A stretch of DNA of 64,000 bases from assembly GCA_022059125.1 (NCBI GenBank), contig JAEUWY010000023.1:1798001-1862000 (forward strand). Reading direction: 5' to 3'. Positions 22,936 to 34,651 of the stretch are shown here, one piece after another. The notes beneath the pieces were generated by a model. That model saw only the letters and a list, made by a program, of their open reading frames with translations, did not search any database and had not been told where the DNA came from. Positions within the stretch are counted from its first letter, which is position 1; every line of letters begins with the position of its first letter. Source of the DNA: Corynespora cassiicola. Lineage: Eukaryota > Ascomycota > Dothideomycetes > Pleosporales > Corynesporascaceae. Both the position numbers and the translations under genes were made by a program.

Positions 22936-23703
22936 ATGAATAACAACAACCCACCCACGCTCTTAGATTCCGCTCTGGCAAAAACGGGGAGCATGTTCAT
23001 GACTGAGCTGATCGAGGTCGTTGTCGGCTCAGGCGCCTCTCAGCGCATCTTCAAAGTCCACAAAGGGCTGACCACCACTCGCTCCAAGTTCTTCGCAAAC
23101 GCCTTGAAGGCAGGACGATTCAAGGAATCAGAGCAAAACCGAGTCGCATTCCTCTCTGACGCTGAGGACCCTGATATATTCGAGCTCTACCTCTGTTGCC
23201 TCTACGATCCCGATTTGCTCAATCTATACGATTACTGGACGCCAAGCGCTGGCTTCACCAGTGATGGCATCGCTTTCGAGAGGGACCGGTTCCAGTCGGA
23301 CGTTGCGAACAGCGAATACGAACCCTACGAGGAAGACCTCCGCAGAATAATCGACCTGTACGTCCTCACTAATCGGCTCCAAGACGAAAAGATGAAGCTT
23401 TCGACTGCCAAGCATTTCCATCGCTGGATGCTGTCGGGATTGGATTTCACCGGATTGGGTCCCACCCAGGCTCGACGATTGCCACCTGTGGAGTGCATCA
23501 ACGCTCTCTACGACGGTACGCTATCTCCTGATCCAGCACGTCGGAGTATTGTTCAGGTATTCTCTCAGTATGCTTCGGTGGACAACGGCAAGGAGATACT
23601 CATGTGCCCGGAGCTGCACAAGGACTTCTTGCAAGAACTTCTACTGAGCATCATGGATTATCGAGACCCCCACAGAGGGTTTAGACCTGCTTGGATGACC
23701 TGA
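22936..23703 (+). CDS. BTB/POZ domain protein
   Basis: Probable adaptor or protein-interaction protein; substrate adaptors for Cullin-3 ligases have this fold, but a role here is inference. Intronless, 255 aa. The BTB core is at about residues 24-95: ELIEVVVGSG, FKVHKGLTTTRSKFFANAL, GRFKESEQNRVAFLSDAEDPDIFELYLCCLYD. An insert with Tyr/Asp/Phe-rich sequence follows, then a helical segment (LRRIIDLYVLTNRLQDEKMKL) typical of the back of fungal BTB proteins. No DNA-binding, Kelch or ankyrin module. Fungal genomes hold large, fast-evolving BTB families, so orthology is unclear. It sits in an AT-rich pocket between glyoxalase I and the ABC transporter. Confidence 0.85.
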   Translation: MNNNNPPTLLDSALAKTGSMFMTELIEVVVGSGASQRIFKVHKGLTTTRSKFFANALKAGRFKESEQNRVAFLSDAEDPDIFELYLCCLYDPDLLNLYDYWTPSAGFTSDGIAFERDRFQSDVANSEYEPYEEDLRRIIDLYVLTNRLQDEKMKLSTAKHFHRWMLSGLDFTGLGPTQARRLPPVECINALYDGTLSPDPARRSIVQVFSQYASVDNGKEILMCPELHKDFLQELLLSIMDYRDPHRGFRPAWMT

Positions 23704-24332
23704 TGTGTGTGATTGGAAGTTGTGTAGTACGTTTTGTACAGGCATCTAAGTAGGAAATCGAGATACAAGGTCGGTGTCTGGGCTTTTCGCTCGATAGCGA
23801 CCCCTTAGCTCACCACACCTAAAGTATCGAAGGCAAAGCACTGGTTTCATGATAAAATGATGCGATCTAGGTTTATGATGATGCTCGAAATGTATCTGTA
23901 TGATAGCAGAAAATAGTAATAAAAAGTCAATGGCGTCTCCATAAGGTTACTTTGGAAGGCATCATACGTGGCGATGCTTGAATGTCACATGGAATCGAAG
24001 CATACGACAAAAAAGTTCGCAATTGAATTTTTGTACCATATATTAGTGTAGATACAAAAAAATTATCCGTGTGGATATCCATTCATTCTAGTTTGATCCC
24101 TCTAGTAAAAAGCATAGCTCTCACATACTAAATCTATGGTATTGAGGACGAGTAGTAAAGCTCAGGCTTGCCACCAAAAACAAAACAAGCAAGAAAACAA
24201 GTGAAGAGGAACCCGAGTCTCTCTCAGGAGTATCTAGGCGAACAATAGGGTAGTGAAAAGATACCGCCTCCCACGCTATGGGCGTTCGGTCTTTAGGATG
24301 TTGCTCTCCCAGAAGTATTGAATATATACAAT
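23704..24332. other. Convergent AT-rich intergenic region
   Basis: Between the 3' ends of the BTB gene and the ABC transporter gene. AT-rich, with no coding signal. Confidence 0.4.
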
Positions 24333-27300
24333 CTACTCCGCCCTCTTGCTTGCCTTAGTTCTCAACTTCATGAGCAGGTAAACCATGGCATAGCTCGATA
24401 TAGCGAACAATACACAAATGGCCGCATTTCTCCATCCGTAATAGTAATCCTTGAGATTGACAGTGTACAGGTAGTCACTTCCTCGGGTGTATTGACAAAC
24501 TCTGCAGTCAGATAGAGCGTCCGGATTGACCAGATTAGTCCGGGAGCCTGGTCCATTCATCCAAGCATCAAGGTATTGGCCGCACGTTTGGTTGTCGGGA
24601 GGATTGAACTTGGCGAACTCGGCTTCGGTACACTTGACATCCCAGTCGAAATCAGCGAAGACGAGAAGGGAACCCATGAGGTAGTTGAACGGGTTTAGGT
24701 AGTAGAGCCAGTATTTCCAGAAGTCCTGGATCTGATCGTAGGGGACGAGGACACCACAAAAGGATACCAGTGTACCAAGTAGCAGGGGATTGACCAGGGA
24801 AGCGAAAACCGCGTTGGGTGCATAAGCTGCAACAAACTGGCCAATACCTGTATAGATAAACTGATAAATGAGCATGACAAAGAATGTCGCACCCGCCTTG
24901 TCACTGGCAGAGGGAAGACCGGCCGTGTAATAGTAACAAAGGAAGTAGAGAATACCACAAATGACCAGGTAGGGCATCTCCGATACGATGAGGCCAGTGA
25001 CGAAGGCCACCCACGAGTACATCTTGGATTTCTTCTCTCGGGTCTCATAGATATCGCGCCTCTCGATGAACAAGGGCTGTAGTTGAGACATGACACCGGC
25101 TGCCACGAAGATGTAGTTGAAGATGGCGAAGAGGACTAGCTGTTGGTCGGCCACGGTGTCACCAATCTGCCAAAAGGAGAACCCGATGAATAGCGCGACA
25201 CCGATGTGGAGAGCGAATTTGTTGTTGACGTAATCAATATTCCTGTACAGGCTGACGTTCATTCGCTGGGTCACGAGCCTGGTCTGAGTCCAGAGACTGG
25301 TAGCGAATTCGTGACCGTCGTCAGTTGTGCCTGGAGGCTTGCTGGCCGCTTCGGTGATGATCTGCTCTAGATCCTGATGCATACGCGTGGCTTCCGGAGA
25401 CTCAAGCCAAACCTGGTGCCAGTCCTTGGTGTCCGAGTGATTCCCAGTGACCACATCAATCATATGTTCAGCTGGGTTGGCACCAGGGGGGCATGGTGCG
25501 CCATAGCGACCAAAGTAATCCTTGATGGTATCCGCGTTGTCACCGATGTCGCCGAAATAAACCGTCTTTCCACCCTTGGCCAGGAGCAACAGAGTATCGA
25601 ATTGAGCAAAGAGCTGGGCCGACGGCTGATGAATCGTGACCAACACCGCCTGTCCAACATCGGCAAGTTTCCTGAGGAAACGGACTGTATTGAATGCTGC
25701 CTGACCATCCAAACCGGAAGTGGGCTCGTCGAGGAAGATCAGGATCGAAGGTTTGGAAACCAATTCCACACCGATGGTGACTCGCTTGCGCTGTTCCACA
25801 GAGAGACCCGCACCAATCTTGCCAATGAGGGTGTGTTCCAAGTCATGAAGCTCGAGGAGATCAATGATCGTGTCAACGTATGCTAGTTTCTCCTCACGTG
25901 GTATATCTCGGCTTTGTCGGAGCAGGGCTGAAAATTCAAGTGCCTCGCGGACTGTGGCATATGCCTCATGGACATCGAGCTGCTCACAGTATCCAGCAGA
26001 TCTTTGAAACGAGACAGGAAGCGGGCGACCATCTACGAGAATCTCCCCATGGATGGTGCCTTCCGTCTTTCTTTGAGCCAGGACGTCGAGAAGTGTGGTT
26101 TTGCCGGCGCCAGAAGAACCCATAAGCGCTCCAAGCATACCAGGCTTGACATAGCCATGTACGTTATCGAGTAGTGTTCGGTCCCCTGTAGGTGTCTTGA
26201 CGACATAAGAAAGGTTCCTCCACGTAAATACAGAGGTATTCCTCATTAGGCTGTTCCCTAGTTGGTCTTCTGATCCGTTATTTTGGCCGGTGGCAGCGTT
26301 GTCGCGGGTAGATTTCTCGCCAGACTGAGCTTCTTCATCACGGGGCGCAGTGATGACGACCTTTTTGCGGTTCTCTCGGGGAATGAGAAGAGATCCACCA
26401 GAACCTGCAGCATCATTCCAGCGCAAGGTGAAGAAGATCGTGAGCGCAATAAAGAACGCCCACCAAGCAAACAGAATGCCGACATTGCGCCAGATATGTC
26501 CAGGCGAGTAGGAAAGACTCCTGAGGTAGTCATCCCCACTGACAGAAGTTGCACCAGGAGCGGCGCCACCCACACCAGCACATGCCTGATGTGCAGGATC
26601 AGTGTATTGAGGAAGGTAGTTGGGAATCAAGTTGCTATAGACGCAAGGAATGTCAACTCCCTCAAACTCATTCGACATCAAGGATTCGAAGCCATAAGAC
26701 AGTGGGTTAATCCAGTAGATCCAGACAAACCACGGGTGCATGGCAGGCTTCTTGATCTGGTACCCGATATACAAGATGAGCGCTGTGACGGAAAAGCCGG
26801 AAACCTTGGATGCCGCGTCAAAGTTCGGAAAGGCCGCACCGATCATACGGAAAAAGGCCGTCATTACGAACGTGACGAGGTATACAATGAACCAGCAGGT
26901 GAAAAAGGCGGCAGCCGTGGCTTTCAAAGCACTCATCCAGTACAAAATTATGATAAAGCAAGTGACTTGTACGAAGAGAATGGGTACGTCGGCTGTGATT
27001 TGAGCGATGCAGAAGGCGGCGGGGTTGTAGAAGGCAAAGTTCTTGTGCTTTGCCAAAATCGGTCGTCCAGCGTACGAGTCGGTCACTTCCGACATCGCCA
27101 TCAAAGCATTATAGAGAAGAGCCATGAAGAGGGCGCCTCCCTTGATGAAGAGTCCCGCCGAGTTGTCAGGTGCATTGTAGAAGAGAGAACCAACGATGAG
27201 TGCTTGAACGATTGTTGATCCCTGCTTGATGAAGAATGTTGCTTTGTCGCCCCATATTATCTGGTACTGGCGGATAACGCAGGCCTTCACCTGATCCTGG

Positions 27301-28711
27301 AAGGAGACAGTCATAGGGGACGACTTTAGCAGCCTAGGAGATTTGTCCAATGTAACCGCTTCGCAGAACTCCCGCGTGTTCGTCAAAGCCTCGTCCGTGG
27401 TAGGGTATGCGAGCTCGCGATCCATGTCGGTTTTGATCGGGGACTGCTGGTATATCTGCTCCAATTCAACGTTATTGCGAGGGAACCGAGCCTCGAATCC
27501 AGGCTTGATCTGTCTTTCGCTTGGCACAGTAACGCCAGTGAGGAAGTCAGCGACATTAGCGCCGTCGCGGCAAACGAACCCTTGAGACTCCATGAAGGGC
27601 CGTGCAAGGTCTCGTGGGCCGTAATATACCTGCTTTCCCTCGTCGAGGACAAGCACCTTGTCGAAAAGGTCATAGATACCGTTTCCAGCTTGATAGAGGG
27701 TGACAATCGTAGAGAGACCCATTGCGTCTGTCATGGATCGAAGGGCGCGTGTGTATTCCAGGGCTGTAGAAGCATCCAGTCCACGGGTAGAGTTGTCCCA
27801 GCACATAACGCTACCTCTGGTACAGAGTGTCTCGATGATAGAGACGCGCTTGCGTTCTCCACCTGAAACACCCCGAACGAACGCATCGCCGACCTTCGTG
27901 TCTTGGGTGTGGGATATACCCATAGAGTCGAGCAAAAAGTTTTTGAAGCCCGTCCGAAAGTCCTCCTTGTTTGTTGCGTTCTTTGGAAGTGTGTTTGGGA
28001 TATTCAGTCGAGTGGCGAAATCCATGGTGTGCCCGACCGTGAGAGTAGGGTAAAAGAGCTCCTCTTCCGTGTTCATCACGATGTAGCCACGATACTTTGC
28101 GGCTGCCTTGGCATCAAGAGAACCAAAATGGACATCGCCTTCGACTTCGGAATAGCTATGTTTATGTCGGTGATTGGCATATGAATGAAGCGGGAAAGAA
28201 CTTACCCCTTTCGCTTGTTGGCCAGCATCTTGAGCAACGTCGTACAGCCGCTTCCGGGCCTGCCTAGGACAAGAAGCATTTCGCCAGGTTTCACACAGCC
28301 AGAGCTACCATCGAGAATCTTCTTCAAATCGGGCTTGTGACGACCTTCTCGTATCTGCTGGGGTATATTGAACTGACTGAGGACGTTCTCCTGCAAGATT
28401 GCATCGGACGGCATGACCTTGACAGTGAGGTCTTTCCATGTCACGCCAAGCCTCCTGCTTGCAGCTTGGTCGTTGTTCTGAGCTTCCTTGACATGCTCGG
28501 CTAACCTCCACTCTTCGACCTTTGTCTTGACCGAATCATCGTCCTCTGAGTTGCTTTCAACCCTGCCGCTGCCGTCGAGCAACTCTATTTCGTCCTTCTT
28601 CTCTGGAGACTGAGACTTGCCCGAGAAGGTTCGAGATAGTCGCCGGAAGATGTCTTCTCCAGTCCCGCCGGGAATGGTGACAGCAGACACGCTGTTCCTT
28701 CTCTCCTCCAT
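24333..28711 (-). CDS. PDR-type ABC transporter (ABCG full-length, AtrB-like)
   Basis: Plasma-membrane ATP-driven exporter of drugs, fungicides and plant defence compounds. Exon 1 is 28711-28206 and exon 2 is 28155-24333 (50-nt intron); 1442 aa. Order: NBD1-TMD1-NBD2-TMD2. NBD1 has the PDR-type degenerate Walker [10 protein letters not shown] (about 150), signature VSGGERK (about 265) and [15 protein letters not shown]2 has canonical GSSGAGKTT (about 848), the divergent signature LSVEQRKR (about 953) and [11 protein letters not shown]. This asymmetric site pattern is normal for the family. Text such as [29 protein letters not shown] and [20 protein letters not shown] is closest to the AtrB/BcAtrB group. 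The start is uncertain: a polypyrimidine tract ending in an AG just before 28795 (minus strand) suggests an upstream 5' intron and perhaps another exon. Confidence 0.95.
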
Positions 28712-30604
28712 GATATGGTCTCTGTCAGGCCTCTGGGGGACCTCACTCGGTGGTTCTGGTAGTTCTGCAGGTGACTTTCGCAATGGTGATTTGCTAAAAG
28801 AAAAAACAGAATCGTGGTTTCAAGGCTGAACGTCCCAACGTCTCAACCAAATGGAGGATGGCGATTGTGGTATTAGAAGTGATTAGGTATAATATGTCGG
28901 ATGGGGGATGAGGGGGTGGAAATCCCGTGAGGCACTACAAAGGGTTGAGGTCTGGGTAGAGAATCTGATATAAAAGAAAGGAGGTGGTAGAAAGCCTATC
29001 AAACATCAGGATAAGTGGGTCATCAAATGAGCCCGAAAGAGCGAGGCAAAGGGTGCCCGTCCGTCTCGGACCGTCTACAGGAACATGGCGGAGGAACTGT
29101 GGAAGGATGCCTCGATGGTGAAGACGACATAGAGCCCCTAACGACTACGAGTGGGAATCTGACGGCCGCTATTGGCTAGGTGCTGTCCGTGTTGCGGTAC
29201 TTGCCACGAGCTTCCAAGAACCTGTTTCTTACCCGCGGTGGGTAAGACGGGGCTTGTGCTACTAATCATCGTATAGAACTGTTGTGGGCCCTATACGGCT
29301 CGGCCGAAAGTTCGCGTGAAGTCCCGAATACCGACCTTGTGGTGCAACGAGCCAGAACAGTCGAAAACCCTGCATGAGGAATCACACAAGAGAGTCAATG
29401 TAGTGCCACTAGCAGTCTCAGCCTGTGTTTCAAGATGTGGCCCTGCTTCCAACCCGACCGTCTGCGCTTTTGGATACAAAGAGTCTTGCGGTGCCTGGAC
29501 GCCCATCTGGGGATAGCCCTGGATGGCAAAAACTGGAGATGACCGTCTAGATTGCGTCTGTGTCGCGATGCTTATATTCGAGCTCGCTCTTCGCTGTAGG
29601 TGGACCGACATCAGCCCCGAATTCCAGGTCTGGGCAGGCGTCATGACGAAACAGAGGCAGATGGATGTCGACTCGACACGGCCTTGGCGGTGAGCTTTGC
29701 CTTTACAAGACTTGTAGGCAGAGACGGGCACCCTGCGGCTTCCGAGGGATGCGCTGGGCTGGGTCAACGATGTGCGACAACGGCCAACGGGCCGAAGGGA
29801 AGCTTGTTTCGTCCGCGTTCGTCCACAGCTGTCGTTGTACAGTAGAGGTTCGTCTGGTCAAATGAGGATACGCTCGGGGCACCGGAGGCCGACACGCCGA
29901 CTTACGCTGTGAATACGCGACGAATGGGAATGAGGAAAACGCGACGTTGAACAAAGACGGCTGCAAAACTTTTCTCCAAGCCGTCCCGTGCGTGGACTAG
30001 GAAATGACAGCCAAGCGTCGGACGCGGAACATAAAGGGTCGGACATGCGAAAGATGTCCGGCATCGACAGTGATGCAGAGGAAACTGTTGGCGGCCAGCT
30101 CATACAGACGGCTTCATAGGCGAGAGACTTGCGCTAGTTCCTCTTTGGGTATGGCCTGTGTGCACCACCTGCCTGGCCACCGGCCATATTAAGCTCGCCA
30201 TGTCTCTCCAACTCTTTGCTTTCTGTACTGTTGACGAGTCGTTCACATGCTGTCTTCCCCAGCCATTCTTTCGTCGTGCCGACTAATCACTAGGCATCCC
30301 ACTCCCTTTCTGATTGTGAACAGTTGATTTGCGCCCAGCAACTAACAAGAACGAGGCCACTCCAGCACGACAGCTCATTCCGAACAATCCCGCCTCCTTG
30401 GATTCCTCCCACGACCTCCGATAGGTATGTTTGTAATATGGTTAGTGTGTTTACTCATCTGAAAGCTTCACACCGCTCGGCGCCAAGAATCAATGCTGCC
30501 GAAATGCAGTTGGAAGCTCGCAGACGAGATGGCTCTGTTTGCTCTCGGTTTGCAAGCATAATTCTGTACGTGATCTGTATCCCCCCTCCTATGCATTGGG
30601 ACCT
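28712..30604. other. Long intergenic region upstream of the ABC transporter
   Basis: About 1.9 kb. The part next to the ABC gene holds its promoter and a probable 5' splice structure. Overlapping open frames at 29291-29767 and 30004-30192 show no motif or codon signature. No further gene seen. Confidence 0.4.
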
Positions 30605-31606
30605 TCATTCCATCTCATTCACAAAATCGAGCTTTGGTTCTGCAAATCCGCAGCTTTGTCCATCTTTTACTCGCACTTCGTCTTCTTCGGCCTGTTTGTA
30701 TTTCCCAGCCGCCAAATCCCTCATGTACGTGTATGGGCAGTCTCCCGCCCCGCCCTTCACTGCGACGTAACCACGATGTCCGAATTGGTACAAATTATTC
30801 TCCACTGCCCATTCTCTTCTCCTTCTCCTCACTTGGTCCACTTGAATCTCGCAGGCGAAGATTCCATCTGCCGTACCATCTCCCTGCTCCAAAATGCTGC
30901 CCTCAGGTCCAACGAACATGGCTTGACCCATGCTTCTAAATGTGCCGTCGGTTCCTGCGAGGGCGACACTGACCGTGTACATGAGGTTGCAGAAAGCATT
31001 GCTCCGATTCGTAATTTCCCACGATTGCTTAATTGGAGACGTATATCCCGCCGTCCTCAGCAATACCTCGGCGCCTTGGTATGCAGCCTCTCTTGCCATT
31101 TCCGGAAACATGCCGTCGTGGCAGATGATGAGGCTCATCTTCACCCCCGCTGGCCCTGTGAAAACCGAAATCCCCCTGTTTCCTGGGTACCAGGGCTCTA
31201 CTGGGATCCAGGGGTGCATCTTGCGGTAGACATTGATGATCTCTCCCTTGTCATCGATAGTGACGCCTGTGTTCCAGGGGTTGCCCAGAGCATTCTTTTC
31301 CATGATGCTGAAGACGGCCCAGACCTTTTGATCCTGGCATACAGATCTGAAGGCTTGTATCTCGGGGCCGTCGAGGCTGCATAAAAGGGTATCATCCATG
31401 GACATGCTCAGCCCGTGGATGCAGTATTCGGGGAAGAGTATGAGGTCTGTATGGGGGTATGCACGCTTGCATTGGCGGACTAGATCTGTGACATGAAGCG
31501 TTGCTTTGGCGAGTTCGTCGGCTGTAGTGACACTGAACAGCTGCGATTGCACCGCGGTAATGACTATGCCGCCAGCTGTTTTGTTTAAGCCACCCAGTCC
31601 AGACAT
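30605..31606 (-). CDS. Formamidase / aliphatic amidase, nitrilase superfamily
   Basis: Hydrolyses a short amide, most likely formamide, to the acid and ammonia; cytosolic nitrogen supply. Intronless, 333 aa from [13 protein letters not shown]. An upstream in-frame start at 31654 adds 16 unlikely residues. The nitrilase triad is readable: Glu60 (LFPEYCIHG), Lys129 (YRKMHPWIP) and Cys162 ([11 protein letters not shown]). The stretches [36 protein letters not shown] and GTDGTF match the formamidase/AmiE branch rather than true nitrilases. Family members are usually 330-350 aa. It lies 315 bp downstream of, and on the same strand as, the Dal5/Liz1-type permease, so the two could serve one uptake-and-hydrolysis route. 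Substrate choice is inferred. Confidence 0.92.
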   Translation of the reverse strand: MSGLGGLNKTAGGIVITAVQSQLFSVTTADELAKATLHVTDLVRQCKRAYPHTDLILFPEYCIHGLSMSMDDTLLCSLDGPEIQAFRSVCQDQKVWAVFSIMEKNALGNPWNTGVTIDDKGEIINVYRKMHPWIPVEPWYPGNRGISVFTGPAGVKMSLIICHDGMFPEMAREAAYQGAEVLLRTAGYTSPIKQSWEITNRSNAFCNLMYTVSVALAGTDGTFRSMGQAMFVGPEGSILEQGDGTADGIFACEIQVDQVRRRRREWAVENNLYQFGHRGYVAVKGGAGDCPYTYMRDLAAGKYKQAEEDEVRVKDGQSCGFAEPKLDFVNEME

Positions 31607-31921
31607 TTTGGCCGGCCAGCTACGCGTTAGGAGTTGATGTTCCGAACACAGCACCGGGGTACCCAGGCATCAAAAGGAAAGTTCTCACAGCAAACTCAGC
31701 AGGCATGTCTTCAGCATGTGGGGGCAAAGATAAGATCCCTGTTCGATTGAATGTTGGTGATGTCATGGTTCGACGGTCCATTTTGGGTTAAGCGGACTCA
31801 CGTGCGCCCATGCCCGCCGCCCGGCCTCGCCCTGAGTTAAGGCCGGGCTTCTCAAGCTTCCCCAGCTTTGCCTTGTCCCCCGATCGCGAAATACCACTGA
31901 CGAACCTTCTCGCCGCCATTT
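31607..31921. other. Short intergenic region between permease and formamidase
   Basis: 315 bp holding the formamidase promoter and the 3' end of the permease. No gene seen. Confidence 0.4.
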
Positions 31922-33675
31922 TCATTTCTGTGGCCTTATCGCATCCTTTTCGCTTTCCGGCGCTGCCGCATCTATAGCCTCGGCACTTGCGTTTGACGGA
32001 GCACCCGATTCTTCGTCTTGCACTGCCTCCTTCTCCCGCGCTCGCCGTCGGTCGTCGCGCTTCTCCAAAAACCGAAGTGTGATGGTGAGGATCATCATGG
32101 CAACACCCAAGGTCGAGCACGCCGTGAAGCCTCTCATGAATCGCGGAGCATCCGCCGTCCTCCACACCACGTTGGTATACCAGATCGACATTATAAAGCT
32201 GAACATGTTCGACGCCGCAATGACAAATCCGCGCATTTCATGGTCGTGAGGAATCAGTGTAGAATACCACGCGTAGTAAGGCCCCGGAACGCCGGCTGAA
32301 AAGTACGAAATGTAGTACGCAAAGTACTTGGCGCTGTCCGAGACGTTCCAGATGGCGAGTATGAGGACACCAATGAAGGTACCCGCTTGCATGACAAGGA
32401 TAGCCGGCCACCGTCGTCCCTTGAGCAGCGGCGAGTCCGAAATCATACCAGCTGCAAGCTGTACTACGACGCCCACTGCCACTTGTCCTGTTGGCCAGAC
32501 ATTTCGGATGTATACCGATTTGCCCTGATCTTTGAGCCAAAGAGCATAGACTGGTTGATAGACGGGAAAGCTGCCCTGCACAAACCAGTAGCCGAGCGGA
32601 AGAACCTGTTGCTGATCAGCGCACCATTCTCTAAGATTTTACTCCATCTACGCACCCAGAACTGCCATTGTTTCGCAACGCCAAAGAATTTAGTCCGAGT
32701 CCACGGGTTGTGACCAAGCGGCTTTTGGCCTTCCGCTATCAATCTTTTGCACTGCATTTCGGCTTCCTCCTTGGTTATGTAAAAGGCACGAGTGGTCTCG
32801 GGAAAGTCAGGGATGAAGAAATAGCCCAGGAAACCAATGGGGAGAGATATGATGCCGCAGACGATGAAGAGCCATTGCCAGCCCTGGCGGCCATACACAC
32901 CATCGAGCCCACTGTACGCGCCGGCTTGTAGGTATCCGCTGAACATGCCTGCCAGAGCTGCTGTGCAGTAAAACAAGGCTACTCGCTTACCGCGCTCTTC
33001 CTTGGTGTACCAACTACCGACGAGGTACTGCTAATGTCAGCACATACTAGCATAGAAAGAGAAGACACCTACAATCATGACTGGAAAATAACCACTTTCA
33101 CATAGCCCAACCAAGAAGCGAATTGCGTAAAGATGAGAGACCTTGGTAACAGACGACGAGCAAAACGTAAGAATTGACCACAAGATTTCAAGCGTAGGAA
33201 TGAGTATCGAGGGCCGAACGCGTGTAGCCAGCATCACAGCCGGCATTTGTCCAATGACATAGCCGGCAGTGAAGACGTTGCCCGCGTATGTAAGCTCGCT
33301 GCCATACATGCCCAGTGACTCTTTCATCTATTGTAAACTGTCAGTTCCCCTTCGAAAACGCCAATCAAAATTTCACAGTGCACTCACTCCCGATACATAG
33401 GCATTATTGATGTTCGACTGGTCCAGATTCTTGCTAAAGTAACCCAGGCACGCGCTAGTCAAGAGGAAGAAGTCGAGCTTCAGGAGAAACCATTTCTCAT
33501 GCTTGGGCTTGTCTGGATCATCCCATACGTATCGTTGGATGTTGCGCAACGTTCTTCGCACCCCGCCAGCAAACCCCGGCTTCTCCCATGGCTTGGGGTC
33601 GGAGTCACTCAAGGGCACAGAGCTTGGATGCACAGGCAAGGCTGATGTTTGGACCTCCGATTCTTTGGAAGCCAT
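31922..33675 (-). CDS. MFS permease, allantoate/pantothenate (Dal5/Liz1/Seo1) family
   Basis: Proton-coupled plasma-membrane importer of a small organic anion or nitrogenous compound. Exons are 33675-33388, 33327-33073, 33027-32656 and 32605-31922; introns of 60, 45 and 50 nt, all phase 0; 532 aa. About 12 helices. Family marks: [21 protein letters not shown] at the first helix, [48 protein letters not shown] and [15 protein letters not shown]. The C-terminus is an acidic cytosolic tail (about 50 residues). The Liz1/Seo1-like wording suggests pantothenate, allantoate, ureidosuccinate or peptide-like substrates, not distinguishable by eye. Divergent from the 2OG oxygenase gene and upstream of the formamidase gene. 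Confidence 0.93.
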
Positions 33676-34651
33676 TTCTGGCAAGCGAATGATGAAATCG
33701 AGTCACTAGATATTTGAAGAATTCATGAGCGTATGGCAGCGTATTTGTACGGATGCCCCAGCCTAAATGATGTGCAAAAGTTGTGTATCATTGCGACATT
33801 CAGCACCGTTTTTTCACCACCGACATTCTAGTCACTCAGCTGGGCTGCCAGTGTCCAAGGCCGGACATCTCCCGACGTAAACAGTGCTACTAGTCATCCT
33901 TTACAGAAAGATTAGTTCTGGGCGTGACCAGCAGAGCTTCTGGGCACGCAAAAAGAACCAGGAAGAGCTTATCATGCCACACTTGTGCATCCTGCAAGTG
34001 TGTGACATTGCATCCCGAACTAATTCCGTTCGGAAGATGACTGTTGGGTAACTGAGCGTTACAGGGTGTCATTGCTGTCGATCCTTGGGGAAACCTAGCA
34101 ATCCTATGGATGAAAATTTCAATCGACATCTAATTCACCTCGTGCAGTTTACTTGCAACTTCTCATCAGAATCTTTCACAACCGCTGTTAGCTGTGATGT
34201 TTGACTACGTCTTCAGGCCTCTTGGAACTAAGCAAACGCCACACAATGCTTTGAAATGCTTCGCGGCACACATGAGCCGGTGATAACACTCCCTTATCCG
34301 ATTCGACCGCTCTTCACGACAAGACATTGTTGACTCGCACTTACAGGCTGGATCGAGTTGAGGTCCGGATTCGTAATGCAGGGTCTCCAATTGCGCCATC
34401 TGATAACCGCCTGTCATCTAAGCGAACTGTGGGGTAGACTCCGCGAGCCGACGAACCGCGAACACCCATCTCCGCTTCCCTCACACCAAAAGTGGATCTT
34501 AGGCGTACATGACGACATTTGGGGGTGTGCTGATGGCATGCGGATATTGCACGTTAGCAGGATAAGAAGCATGGCGTTTCCGTGGCAGTGACACGATTCA
34601 GGCAAGACTGTTTCTTGGAACTGTTTGAGCAAGGAAGAAAACTGAGCCGCC
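33676..34651. promoter_or_regulatory. Divergent promoter of permease and 2OG oxygenase with GATA motifs
   Basis: Contains TGATAAG on the minus strand at 33969-33975, TGATAA at 34281-34286, CTTATC at 34293-34298, ATCTGATAA at 34398-34406 and GATAAG at 34561-34566. HGATAR sites are read by nitrogen regulators (AreA). ATCWGATAA is also the published core of fungal iron regulators of the SreA type. Which, if any, acts here is unknown. No gene seen. Confidence 0.4.

Noticed and set aside
26283..27218. 311-codon open frame antisense to the ABC transporter
   Set aside because: Overlaps a certain gene on the opposite strand and has no recognisable content.
29291..29767. 158-codon frame upstream of the ABC transporter
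   Set aside because: Ser/Gln-rich text without motif, contradicted by overlapping frames; no splice or promoter support.
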